Notes: generated by a model from the sequence alone, not told the origin. Positions 18,284-29,499 are shown, counted from the first letter of the stretch. The stretch: 64,000 bases of DNA from Novakomyces olei (GCA_016906335.1 JADEYG010000001.1:1612001-1676000), one strand, 5' to 3'. Numbers and translations: made by a program.

Positions 18284-19659
18284 TTATCGTATACGATGCT
18301 TGCCTTTCTTTTGAGCCGCATGTGAATTGGAGGTGCCCGTAGTCCATCTGAAAAGTCAGTATGAATGTCGAAAATCCTTTTGTCTTAATGCGTAAAGTAC
18401 TTAGAAAAGCAACACAGTCAGAGATTAAAAATCAAGCCGTGTCCAGCACCAGAGTCATCAAGGAAAAAGATAAGAAAAAGGAATAGAAAGAGCAACAATA
18501 GTAGTAACAATGTGAAGCTTACATCCGAACTATCCAGTCGTCCCCGGTAGAAGCAAACATGTACGGGTCCCGTGGGTTATAAGCCACGCAATTGACGGTC
18601 CGTAAATGGCCTGGCAGACGCTCTAACAATGCGCCCGATTCGCGATGCCACACGTAAATCATTTCGTCTTCACTTCCGCTTAAAATGAATGACTCGTCTG
18701 CTCCACCAAAGCACGAACGAATTACAAACCGTCCCTGTCGCTGTCCTGTGTACTTTCGTACTAGTGTCATATTATTCAAGTCCCATAAACGGACTTCCTG
18801 TGGAGCTACATTGAAAAGAGCGTACCTTGAATCTCGGCTTATACTAACACTGGAAATTTCTTGATCAAATTCATGGCTCGCTGTAACTGTGCGCGAAGGC
18901 ATGTCCCAGACGTAAAACATTTTCAGATTAATCGTTACCAGAGTTTTGCCGTCCGGCGATAACGCCATGTCGTATATCCGATGATCCTCGATACGCTCCA
19001 CAATTTGCCCATTAATATTCCAAAATATCAGGCTCATATCAAGTCCGCTTGTAACAAACATTGTATCGCTGAGCCACGCGCAAGACGGAGGCGGCTCCGT
19101 ATGACCCTCACAAACCCGCAAACAAGCACCGGTCTCAGCGTCCCAGAGACGCGCAGTTCTGTCGAGGGAGCAGGAGACCAGCCTCGTATCATCTGGAGAC
19201 CAGGCAACAAAGGCAACAGAATTTGTATGGCCCGATAGTTCAAGCACGCTTTGCCCCGTGTACGGGTCCCATATTATAATAGTCATGTCCAAGCTGCAAG
19301 TAGCCAGAAACTTTCCAGAATGACTAAACGCGGCGTACCATACTTCATCCTTGTGCTGAGAGCATGCAAACGTTGCTGTGTGGGGGAATTCGTCGGGCGA
19401 AGCCTTGTAGTCCGCGAAAAGCGTAGTGGGCTTTGAGGCATTGTGCCAAACTGCCCGGTCGATTTGGTACTGCTGTGCTTGTTGTAATAGTGTATCCAGC
19501 CGGTGCAGCGGGATAATGATAGACGGTGCCATATGCGATTCAATATCGGCTAACAAAGATTCTCTTGATGAAATTTTAGGCAAGTTTGCGCGTATCCGCG
19601 AGTCTAATTGGCTCGTGTCCACCATTATCAAACTGGTATTAGTAAAGGTAATAATAAAA

Positions 19660-19695
<36 letters not shown>

Positions 19696-20292
19696 CCTAC
19701 CTGGTCAGCGTGTTGATTCGGTTGAAATCTTTCTGCAGTGGCGTTACATGGCGGCGCAAGAAAAGCAGTGCTGCATCCAGATTAGCCAGTGACCGGTCCT
19801 GTAACATTTCCACAAACTGTCTTTCCCGTATGGCCAATACAGCATCCTAAAAGACGTTAGAGGGAACCGACAATAGAGCAGGCGTACCCGACCAGCATGG
19901 TGGTTTTGGAGTTGCATATTAGACAGCAAGTCCTGAGCCCTTTGCCAGTCACCAGACAAAATCGCCTGCTTGAACAAATCGACCTGTGCCAGTTCCACGG
20001 TAAGGCCAGTTTCCCGGCTTAGTGTTTGAGCCGAATGACTTTACCCGTTAATTATTTATTCAATTTGAATTTCGTACCTACAGCCCAGATCAGACAGCGC
20101 CTGTATCATGAGCCGGATAATCTCCGTTGAACGTGTGGACTCGCCGCTGCCTTGCGGTGGACAAGCTCCGGAAGGCTGATCATCCGTGTCGTCATCAGTT
20201 GCAGATACCCGACTGTTGTTGCCATTCACGTGGTACCCGTTGCTGCGCTGATAGCTGCCGTCCTCCACTGCCGTCCGCTGCTCGGTACGCAT
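18284..20292 (-). CDS. GID7: GID/CTLH E3 ligase subunit Gid7 (WDR26)
   Basis: Five exons: 20292-20078, 20017-19888, 19846-19701, 19632-18523 and 18347-18284, 554 residues. A LisH motif (STEIIRLMIQALSDLGC) is followed by a CTLH segment (LFKQAILSGDWQRAQDLL), a CRA-like region (DAVLAIRERQFVEMLQD, then RRHVTPLQKDFNRI) and seven WD repeats such as DEVWYAAFSHSGKFLATCSL, VRLWDLNNMTLVRKYTGQRQG and HLRTVNCVAYNPRDPYMFAS. The last exon completes DDWIVRIW and a basic tail. Gid7/WDR26 is a scaffold subunit of the GID ubiquitin ligase that degrades gluconeogenic enzymes in yeast. The start is uncertain: the frame is open for about 200 bp before 20292 without an ATG, and an acceptor-like CCTTTTAG ends at 20403. 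One intron holds a (TTTA)n run. Confidence 0.93.
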
Positions 20293-20829
20293 CTCTATGC
20301 CCAAGGCGCTTCCTTCTTCCCCAACGGCAAGTTTCTGACGCTTTGTTGCACGCGAACTCTCCGTTGGGGAGGAGAGTAAACGAGCGGGAGATGAAATGAT
20401 CGCTAAAAGGAGACAGAATGCGCCTGAACTGGCGATTTCCGCGTGGCCAATGTTACAAGAGGCTCCCGCGAAATTTAATTGTAATTCCGTCTCGCAACGA
20501 GTGCTTTATCATCCGAGGGTTTTCTGCCAACGAATCTGTGACGAAAACGCTGGACCGTTGAGCCTGTACTCGAGAAAATATATAGTATATTAAGTACTGC
20601 TGACGACAGATTGTACTTGCTACATCCAATATACAACTCATGCGAGCACTAGACTTGACCATGACTTGGACACAAGCAATACATTCGGTCTCTAACCTAT
20701 TATAATAAAGATACTATAATATACAATATATACAAAACATATGGCTCATATCGAGTTTACAGGAAAAACTGTTCAAATTATTTAGACTGCATTACCCGGC
20801 TTAAAGACATTGTAGATGAAACGATTCTA
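20293..20829. other. Intergenic region upstream of GID7
   Basis: The first 200 bp may hold unrecognised 5' coding sequence of GID7 (see findings). The remainder is A/T rich. Confidence 0.4.
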
Positions 20830-21121
20830 ATGGATACAGAGGAACCACAGTCCTCTGTAACCGTTAGAAGACCCCATCACAACGGGCGTGCAAAAGCAGC
20901 CATTTAAACGACGGGATGCTACAAGCGACGACACAAACCTTGACAAAGGTGCATTCACTCGCTCTAACGCGCAGACAATTGAAAATAGCTGGACGCTGCG
21001 TCCAACAATTGACAAATTGTACTGCGTAGAAAAAGGTACCAAAAAGTATAAAGGCGACTCTTTACGAGGCCAGACACGGTTGTTTCTGGTAAAAGGCAAG
21101 AAACAAATACGACTTGTCTAA
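20830..21121 (+). CDS. Small unrecognised basic protein (83 residues)
   Basis: Proposed exons are 20830-20856 and 20897-21121, joined over a 40-nt intron with donor GTAACC and acceptor GCAAAAG. The join is phase 0 and gives MDTEEPQSSQPFKRRDATSD. The second exon continues with AFTRSNAQTIENSWTLRPTI and ends with KKYKGDSLRGQTRLFLVKGK and a short basic tail. The open second exon, even composition and small-gene style fit the window, but I know no family and the intron lacks a clear branch site. Treat as a hypothetical gene. Confidence 0.4.
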
Positions 21122-21176
21122 CCCCGGCCGCAGATGGTGTGCAGTACGGCAATAGCCACTCTATATATAGTCGCCC

Positions 21177-21192
21177 TTAACCTAACCCTTAG
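21177..21192 (+). promoter_or_regulatory. Telobox-like element
   Basis: TTAACCTAACCCTTAG, a degenerate pair of cores. Confidence 0.35.
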
Positions 21193-21330
21193 CAGTCACG
21201 CTCAAGATAGTAAGCGAAGGTTACATATGAAATTGCACAGAGAATTCTCACAGGCAAACACGATACTGGAAATAGTGCATGCACACGTGTCGTATGGAAT
21301 TTATACATTAAACCCGAAAACCTCATGATA

Positions 21331-21346
21331 TTAGGGTTAGGGTTAG
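21331..21346 (-). promoter_or_regulatory. Telomere-like repeat TTAGGGTTAGGGTTAG
   Basis: The only copy in the window with a true 6-bp telomeric period. It lies 285 bp before the REV7 ATG. Confidence 0.5.
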
Positions 21347-21630
21347 TGGTGGTCCGTGTTCAATCGAGCATCAGCGTCGAGCTATCGACCGATCATGTCC
21401 AAAATAACCATTTAGCTTAGTTTTTGAAATCGCATCAGTCGGTTTAGTGTTGCATCTAGTCCCAATCTTTGCATATTTTGTAGAATCGTGGAGCATAGTG
21501 TATGCTTTATAATGGCCATGCTCATATACTTTGGCTGAAACAGAACACACGTGTTCCATGACAGCTCAACAATAAATTTCGTTATCGACAGGTCTTTTAC
21601 GCGCAAAGACTCCAGTTATGAGCCATCGAT

Positions 21631-22529
21631 ATGTCGAGCAAACGGAAGTCTGTCGACGACAATTGGACTATTAATCGTAAGAACGACGTAGACGCAGACA
21701 GCTGACATTTGAACAGAAATAATCAAAGTGTTTGCCGAATTTTGTATGTAAAAATGAGCCCACGTTGTGGCTGACTTTGCAGTTACAGTCGCCATACATA
21801 CGATCATCAGAAACAGAAAGATTTACGCGTCGGGTAACGTGATTTGGAGGACTGAGAGCTAATGGACTAGAAATATTTGCAAAGGCTCGCAAGTACAATG
21901 CTGTTGTATGGCAATCCTGCCATCCAACCCTCAACAAGTACATCAATGATGCGGTAGACAGTGTCGTTGTTCAAATGAAAAAGGGGTCTCTTGAGCGGAT
22001 AATGCTGCTTATTATGTCTCCGCAGCAAATTGTATTAGAGCGCTATGTATTCGACGTGTCCACTCTACCAAACATCCCTGAATCTGATCGTGATTTTCCG
22101 TAAGTCTTTCTTTCCCCGTTGGTCTCTACAGGAGACTTTTCTATTTGTTGTTATTTTGTTTTGAGCTTTATTATCTGTCGCTGGAAAATGTTTACCAACA
22201 TCAGCATCGAGGAGGAAGCTTTTGATGGAGACTTGCTTACGGAAAACTTGCGGGCTGCGATGTACAAGCTCTCTGTCTGCGATGCTGCGCTGGGAGATCT
22301 TCCACCTGACTGTACGTTTTCTATTGCGATAGATATTCAGGACAGGGAGACCGCATCTTTGCCCACGGAAGACTGGATCCTGTCGGGTCAGCAACCGCCC
22401 AGCAGCAACGCGGATAATTCACGTCCTGCCACGTCAGGTATCCGCCCCGTGCGTTCTATCAATGTTGGGCCCATGCTCCTCGAAGTTTACATTGAAGAGT
22501 CCGTTGCCAAGGGAAAGACAAAAGAATAG
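21631..22529 (+). CDS. REV7: HORMA-domain protein Rev7 (MAD2L2)
   Basis: Five exons: 21631-21676, 21717-21743 (27 nt), 21783-21833, 21871-22099 and 22205-22529, 225 residues. The introns are 40, 39, 37 and 105 nt. The spliced N-terminus reads IIKVFAEFFTVAIHTII, then IFAKARKYNAVVWQSCHPTL, the start of a HORMA domain; later blocks are QIVLERYVFDVS, MYKLSVCDAALGDLPPDCTF and MLLEVYIEESVAKGKT. These align along the full length with MAD2L2/Rev7. Rev7 bridges Rev1 and Rev3 in DNA polymerase zeta for translesion synthesis. The C-terminal safety-belt region is intact. A telomere-like motif lies upstream. The family is clear; exon borders rest on phase and family fit. Confidence 0.9.
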
Positions 22530-22858
22530 CCATGTAAACTTGACGGCTCTTTACTTATAATTTATTTTCTTGCATCTCTTCGGATTTCCACTATCATAAG
22601 ATAGCCGAGTAGCGCCAGGCGTTTCACTCTAAAGGAGTCCACACATAACAGCACGATCATTTTATTTCTTCAATTATAATTTAGTATTGTAGGTTCATTT
22701 ACACCTGTATGTGAGCCGTGAAACGGCCGAGTTAAACATCGTCAAACATCGTCAAACATCATCTATAACCCCCAAGACTCAACAACAGTAACTTGCCACC
22801 AGTGCGACATTTAATAGATTTTTGCTCTTCCCCTTCTTTTATCCTTCTTTTCATTCAC
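22530..22858. other. Convergent spacer REV7-SAL1
   Basis: 3' flanks only. A GTCAAACATC motif is repeated three times near 22735-22765. Confidence 0.4.
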
Positions 22859-24946
22859 TCATTTCAGATTCATAAATTCTTTTGATCTCAGGTACACGAG
22901 GTAACTGATCGAAACGGCTGGAGCCACTTTGAGCAGGTTAGGTATCAATCCTCTGTAAAGTCCACGAGGACCCTCGCTGCGTAGTGTCGTCGAAACAACG
23001 TCAAATATACCCGTATAGGTTTGAGGATGCATAGTACTGCCCTGGGCTTGCAATCTGACTCTGGCGCTGTTTAGGGGGTATACGATTGTTGCTCCTATGC
23101 TCCCACTAAGAGCGCCAAATTGTAGCACCGTCACATTAGACAGCTGAATGTCTGACGGTGAGCACCCGAGACTCTTTGCCTTGGCTGCAACGTACGTTTT
23201 CTTTAGTAACTCAAACGAACCAAGATCAAAAGCTGAAAATGTTAGCATTGCAATGGTAAGTCGAATAATTTCACATACCGCTATAAGGGAAAATGCCAGT
23301 TATGCCAAGAGCCAGACCCCGATAAAAGGCGCGAAAACCGTTCTGCCGCCACATTTTCTTTGCTGTCTCTAAAAGTACACTGTGGGAAGAAGTGCCTACT
23401 GGCTCGCATTGAACGCGACTGCGAATAAAGCGTTAGCCTGCAATATTAAAGAATAGAGAAATATAGAATATAGACTCTTAAAGCAGGGAGTTTTGATGAA
23501 GAAACACACAAGAAAAAAAAAACCCCCAAATTTCAATGGCATCCAGATCAAGTTTTAACGAGCTAAAACTTTTAAAAATAACTAAATAAACGAACGTAAA
23601 CAAATTATGAATGAAATGACAAAATCGTCTACTAGGTCAAATGTAGGCAGACGAAGCACAAATCTTAATTGTTACATACAATCTTAGTGTATCGAGTGGG
23701 TATACAGCAAACTGTGATACAGCACCGGCAAATCCTCCCGCTGCAAAGCTCGCGTAAGGGGACATGAACTCGACAGTGGTACCTTCTGCGTTCGCAAATG
23801 CCTTTTTGAACGTCTCAAAAGACCCAAATTTGATGGCTGATTCTGGCACAATTTTAACAACATTCAACGCGTTGCCGGTAAAAAAAGCACGAAGCCCACC
23901 CGATGAATAAATCGTAGTTACTGCATGAGCCAATCGAGTTTGTTTGAACCATGACGTAATAGGCTTGCGCGAAGTCTTGTGGGCCATTTCCGCAACCTCT
24001 TCCAGGGCCGTTGGGGGTAAAGGCGCTGCTTCTGTAATTAAAAAGGTCTTTAATCGGTCAAATGGTGCTGTAGCAGTTCGCGAGACTGCACCTGCAAGAC
24101 CACCCGCGGCGAAATAGCCGATGCCATTAATTATTTCAGCCGACAATAAAACATCTCCTTCCGAGGAATCGTGCAGCGTAGACTGGTAGAAGCTAAATAC
24201 ATTCGAAACATTAGGATTTTGCGGGAAGAACAGTAAAAACCGCCGCCATTCATCAAACGATATGTCTGCACAGGTAAGCTTGGACTCGGTTCAAAACATG
24301 ATTAACTTGGGAAACGAAAAAGGATAACAAAGAACAAAAACAATAAACTGAGACGGCAAAAAATGCTAAATAATTGAACAAATGTATTGTAACTATGCCT
24401 AAAAAACTCACATCCGTCCGCATCTTGGTCAATATAATCAAAAAATTCTGTAAAATTAGCGTAACTCATAGCCGTTATTCGTACCTTTCATTTGGGCACC
24501 ATCCAAATGAATTCCAGCAGCAGAGAGTGCTGCCTCTATATCCTGTGGAGCCAACTTCCCGTGCGGTGCCGTTGTATCGAGAGATTTAAACAACTCCCAC
24601 AACTGACTCTCCGTCTCATCAAAAAATTGGTCAAAATCTTCATACTAGTACTGTTAAAAAACATCTTCTAAATTTGTGCATACACTTATTTTGCCACTGC
24701 GCGACCGATCAATCTTGTTGAATACCTGAGATTAAGAATTTGAGTTTAAATATGTATACTTCATACCTCTTGAAGTAAATCATGAGCATCACTGAGCGGA
24801 TGGTTCATACGCCGAAGTCCAGCTTGAAGATCATCTATACTAGCTAAATGGCCCGTTTTCCGAGTGTCAAGAGTATCAAAAAGTTCCCGGGTCGTGTCCG
24901 CCTCCTCCGTGTCCGGTTTCCCATGTTCAACTCCTGATTTTGACAT
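22859..24946 (-). CDS. SAL1: Calcium-dependent mitochondrial ATP-Mg/Pi carrier (Sal1/SCaMC)
   Basis: Seven exons: 24946-24767, 24725-24684, 24644-24485, 24447-24412, 24265-23680, 23418-23279 and 23232-22859, 505 residues. The N-terminal half carries EF-hand loops: DTRKTGHLASID, DRSRSGKISYED and the canonical DQDADGYISFDE. The C-terminal half has three mitochondrial carrier repeats with APFDRLKTF, YPLDTLRFRVQ and YPLNSARVRLQ signatures; the third has Asn in place of the usual acidic residue. The protein exchanges ATP-Mg for phosphate across the inner membrane under cytosolic calcium control. The start at 24946 is the first ATG in frame, though the frame stays open upstream. The junctions restore KISYEDFDQFF and DGYISFDEW, which supports the very short introns (37-41 nt). 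Confidence 0.92.
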
Positions 24947-25571
24947 TGCCTCTTTCAGTTTAGCGGTCAAGACGGGAGTCAAAGATTCCAGCCAAAAGTG
25001 AATTTGACCCTGCTGTTTTAAAGTAGCAGAATTATGTCGCCCAATGGCCCACAGCCACGCTTATCAATATCATTTAGAACTTTTGACTGTAACGATGCTA
25101 ATCTGTGGCCAAATACTGAGCGTCTGATTTGTTCAAACGAATATAATGATATAATATATATGTTCATTAATTTATATACTTATTTGTATATTTGTATTAT
25201 TATTGTGCACATTGGAATTTGTATCAAATATACGTTCACTAATAAAGGTATACTTGTTGGCCGTACGTATATCAGCATAATAAAAAGCGCGATAGATTTT
25301 TGGGTTTGCATGGTATAATATTCACAGTGTTTTTGCGCGGTCGATAAGCTCCAATTAGGAGCAGAGTGAAAACAGTTTGAAAACAGTGAATGAGGTGGCA
25401 TCAAGAGTTTTTGTGCCGCGCTGCTTTAGGGATATTCTTTTCAGTTTTAGCCTACTCAGCATTTGAAATCTGACAATGGAGCAGCAGCTGGAAGAAAGTC
25501 GTTGCAGACGGGCATAGTAATAAGCTAGCGTTCATTATTTTGAGCTTCGGCTATTAAAAAAAGCACCTGCA
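24947..25571. other. Divergent spacer SAL1-cyclin C
   Basis: 625 bp, A/T rich in the middle. No gene supported. Confidence 0.5.
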
Positions 25572-26696
25572 ATGGCGGCCAATTATTGGGACTCGTCACA
25601 ATTGTATGTGTAAAGCGAAACCTAAAGCTAACGAATACAGTCAGGAATGGAAGTTTCCACAAGATCGAGTCGAACAGCAGCATCGGTCGCTGCATTCTCC
25701 GTTCCTTGGGACTTCGGTGCGCCAATGGACTTCACTCCAAATATATCTTTACGGTGTTCTCACAAAGCTGGCAATTCGCTTAAATGCGCCTCAAATTGTA
25801 CGGAGCACAGCGATGGCGTATCTTATGCGATTTTATTACCGGTAATTAATCATTTTAAAGACGGACTTTACTGAGCAGTCTAAGAATGAGTATTATGTCG
25901 GTCAACCCGTATATGCTTGTTGCAGCGTGTCTGTACTTTGCCAGCAAAATGGAAGAGACGCCTGTACATTTAAGGACTGTAATGAGCGAAGCCCAGTCTG
26001 TGTTTAAAGGTAACATGACGATAGCTTTGCGGCCTTTTCATCTTTGCGCTTTCATTCTCATGCCCTAATCTGCTTTTTATTAGACAAAAGCAGAGCTTTG
26101 TGTATACTTGTACATTTTCGCTATCTCTGGATACCTCGTGCTAATGTCTAGAACATGTAATATCTGATACGGGCCTTTTGGCAGAGCACGAGTTCCGGCT
26201 CGTTCAAGTCATGGACTGTTGCCTGATTGTGCATCATCCTTATCGTACATTGCAGCAACTACAGCCCGTGGTGAAATTGAAGCCTGGCGAAATGCAGCGT
26301 GCTTGGTACTTTATATTAAAAGACTCTGCAAGCTAACCCAGTCAAAGGTCTGTGGTAAATGACTCGTACGGATCGAGCGCTATGCTGATTTTCGCACCGC
26401 ATATCATAGCGCTGGCAGCTATTTGTCTCGCCTTGGCGAACGAAGGCCCGCCTGGGCCGAGATCAAAAGACAGAGCTAGTAGCGCCGATGAAGGAGCGCC
26501 TACTGATGCGAACAAGATAATGGCTTGGATTGCGGATAGTCGCATTGATATAAAGGAACTCTTTGCATGTATGGAAATGATTCTGGCAACATGGGCTTTA
26601 TGGGATGAGATTGACGGGATTTCTTGCGAGGCCATACTTTCGAGCTGCGCGCATAAAGCGCTTGAGGAAAGATCAGACCGCAAGAAGGCAAAATAA
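25572..26696 (+). CDS. SSN8: Cyclin C, Mediator kinase module
   Basis: Five exons: 25572-25603, 25641-25841, 25879-26009, 26185-26305 and 26348-26696, 277 residues. The N-terminus MAANYWDSSQFQEWKFPQ is the cyclin C signature. The cyclin box follows: MAYLMRFYYRLRMSIMSVNP, LVAACLYFASKMEETPVHLR, then FRLVQVMDCCLIVHHPYR and AWSVVNDSYGSSAMLIFAPH. Cyclin C pairs with Cdk8 in the Mediator kinase module in the nucleus and in fungi also controls stress-induced mitochondrial fission. Two AGs compete at the last acceptor; the distal one restores the conserved AW dipeptide. Its length equals that of the animal protein. Confidence 0.92.
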
Positions 26697-27406
26697 TAAT
26701 TATAGGCATGTGGCAGATCGTTTCATATATCCAATGTAAATATAAGTTAATTAAGAGTTTCTTTTACCAAAATTGCTACTGCAATACCTTATACTGTGTA
26801 ATGCTTGCTTTATATACAACTCGCTTTATATACAACTCGCTTTATATACAACTCGCTTTATATACAACTCGCTTTATATACTACTCGCTTTATATACAAC
26901 TCGCTTTATATACAACTCGCTTTATATACTACTCGCTTTATACTACTTGCTATTGTACAGCAAATCAGAGCCTATATACTTAACGGTACTTAACCCTGAT
27001 ATTGCTTGGAATACAGGCTATGTATGCTCGATATATGTACGTTAGTGGAAAAGTATCAGCGCGCCGCGTACCAATTGAGCGCTGTGGTAAAAACATACGC
27101 TATATGATTGTGGGCGCGGTAACGCGGTGGCACTATAGGGCAAACATAATATATAGAAATTAATAGATTCCAGCAATAAACCGCTGTACTGTGAGGCGTA
27201 TAAAAATAGAATCTTGGCGGACACGTTTAACGTCGACGTTACTGCAAACCTGTGTAAGTAACAAAAGAGCATACCAGTCACGACGCAAACACGGGAGACG
27301 AACCCCACGTTCACTTCTCCCAGGCAGTGCAGAACTCTAAAGCAGCAACGTGCTTTAGCTTGCGACCTCACAGTATATAACGCGTAAGGCGCAAATTACG
27401 GAGCCG
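26697..27406. other. Intergenic region with minisatellite
   Basis: About 700 bp. It holds the 16-bp minisatellite and a single AACCCT core near 26988; no gene. Confidence 0.5.
26805..26948. repeat. 16-bp minisatellite, nine units
   Basis: The unit TCGCTTTATATACAAC is repeated head to tail from 26805; some copies have TACTAC in the second half. The period is not a multiple of three, so all frames read as Tyr/Leu-rich repeats and no protein is implied. Confidence 0.9.
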
Positions 27407-27976
27407 ATGTTTTACCGCAGCAAGTCGCTGCAAGACGCGACGGAACTCGGTGCAAAACTGAGTAATTATTTCACCAGTTTCGAGTTGGCCAAGGGCTTCG
27501 ACGCCGAGGACGATTTGGAATTCTGTCCGACCCTTACTGCGGCAGAGCTGCAGGCTATCTATGCCGAGCAAACTGCAATTGCAGCTCGGTCGCCTCCACT
27601 GAGCTCGGCTTCGTCAAACTCGAAGCAGCCAAACTTTCACGCTCAGAGTGTGCCTCCCGTTTCTAATGCCGCTGCTGCCAGTATGTCCGTCTACGCTCAA
27701 AGGGCCAAGCAAATGAACCAGATGCAATACTATTCGCAACCACCAGCACAGGTCTATCAGCCTCCGCAGCAAACCTATTACACCCAAATGAATGCATACC
27801 CGGCGCGGCAAGCTCAACAGCATTCGAATGTGATAGCCGGGAACGCTATGCAGTACCGACGTGAGGCCAATATGGGTTCAGGCAATATGTTTAACGGGTC
27901 TGAGCATTCTCCGCCAATGTTTTCTCCCGGGTTTGGAGAAAATTTGAATATGCGCGACTGGAATATGATCTATTAA
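27407..27976 (+). CDS. Unrecognised Q/N/P-rich, probably disordered protein
   Basis: A single exon of 189 residues from an ATG in good context. The first 65 residues look folded (DATELGAKLSNYFTSFELAK, then TLTAAELQAIYAEQ). The rest is low complexity and rich in Gln, Asn, Tyr, Pro and Met, for example QMQYYSQPPAQVYQPPQQ, ending NLNMRDWNMIY. This is a prion-like composition common in RNA-binding or P-body proteins, but there is no RNA-binding domain. Family unknown; it might be a regulator acting through short motifs. A coding origin is supported by the long frame, the composition contrast with its flanks and the lack of stops. Confidence 0.6.
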   Translation: MFYRSKSLQDATELGAKLSNYFTSFELAKGFDAEDDLEFCPTLTAAELQAIYAEQTAIAARSPPLSSASSNSKQPNFHAQSVPPVSNAAAASMSVYAQRAKQMNQMQYYSQPPAQVYQPPQQTYYTQMNAYPARQAQQHSNVIAGNAMQYRREANMGSGNMFNGSEHSPPMFSPGFGENLNMRDWNMIY

Positions 27977-29499
27977 TCATCTTTACTGCGTCTGTTTACT
28001 TTTGTATAATTTTTGGACATATTCTTTCTCTTGTTTGCCCTCGTTTTTGCATTGGTTGTGATGGATGGGATTGCGCAAGTGGCAAGCCATCTATGTGATT
28101 CCTGTATTGTCGTTGATTCGAGGCATGGAACTCGTTCGGGACACAATTGAATTTGAACATGATTTTGCGAATGCTTTTGATTTAAGAATCGACTATGATT
28201 TGACGCGAGCGACTGCGATTGGAGTGCGCACGCCGCTGTTTACGATAGTATTGGCATCGATTTTGTGGAGTTTCTAGTTATGCATGTACATGATGACAAT
28301 ATTATAGAATTTATACATATGCATTCTATCATTATTTGCTGAATATTTAAATATTCATGTCGCCTTGTAACGCATAAATAACGTTTTTGAGAGAAAGTAT
28401 ACTACTACTTTAAGAATAGGCGCGATACCTGCAGTAATTCGCCAGGTTTATTAAGTATTGCGTTTGAGAATAGGGGAGCCAACGATGGGGGCAAGGGGCC
28501 AGGCTTTACAATTAAAAGGCCGATTTTCACACCGCGTACCCTGTATCTTATCCCCAATAAATTCTTTCCAGTCTTTTGCAGACTTAATTTTGCCCGTTCA
28601 GTAAAGGAAACGAGCAGGGAGCAGCCAGTTTTGTACATCTCAAAGATTAAATACTCGTTTACCATATACCATAATTTATTCCTGTCTCATATCAATCCAC
28701 TGTGTACCTTACAAATTACTGCTTTTACAGGTTGGTTAATGCTTATTTGTCGCCCCTCAACCGGATCACACGGAAAACCTGAATTTAGCCGCATTTTGTG
28801 GCAATTATTCTTGATCCAAAGTATGGGTATTGTATCCGTCTTCGCCGAGATAGTGAAGGAGTTTTACCTCTAGTTTTACATTTCGTTCATTTCACTTTAA
28901 TACATTCACACATATCACTACCACACTGCACATGTGCAGCATCACTAACACTTGCGTGTTAAATGCTTTAGCAATTCTATGCAAGATGAAATCCGTCGAG
29001 ATAGTGCTACAAAGTCAAATGTAAATTGACAGCATGATCTCTTGTTTTGCAAGCGTTGGCTGGATATGGTTTAGGGAAAGGTAACTCTGATCACCTGCGT
29101 TAATTCGCTTTGTAGTTTTAAATTTTAGTTATAGACCGAGTCTGGTGACTAGTGAACGCGCAGTGGACCTATCAACGAACGGCGTTGGAAACATGACTCT
29201 TCTTATTCGCGTGCAAATAGTATTACATACTCGACCGCTTTGGTTTTATGGCTTAGAACGAGTATGACATCATAACCTTGGGGTATTCTGACATTTTACA
29301 GAGTTGAAAGACCAAAACACACAAGTAAGCTAAAAGGTTTCAAGCAAATATAATATAATAAGAAATGCTTGATATAGCGAATGCGGGTTAACGCGGATTA
29401 GGGCTGGGGACATGACGTTATTTTGGCCCAGTACAATTCGAATCAGTAATACTGGCTACGACTCCTTCGACTCATCTTGACACTTGCCATTAAATAAAG
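27977..29499. other. Gene-poor 1.5-kb region
   Basis: No gene can be supported. A 70-codon plus-strand ORF at 28065-28277 and long open frames on both strands at 28389-28873 are noted under findings. Confidence 0.4.

Larger units (their letters stand above)
21122..21630. other. Intergenic region upstream of REV7
   Basis: About 500 bp with two telobox-like elements. Reverse ORFs in it have no coding character. Confidence 0.5.

Noticed and set aside
21331-21346. Telomere end or ancient chromosome fusion
   Set aside because: Only about 2.5 telomeric units amid normal genes; most other copies in the window have a 10-bp period, which fits regulatory sites better than telomere relics.
26773-27045. 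Tyr/Leu-repeat ORFs
   Set aside because: The 16-bp minisatellite read in three frames.
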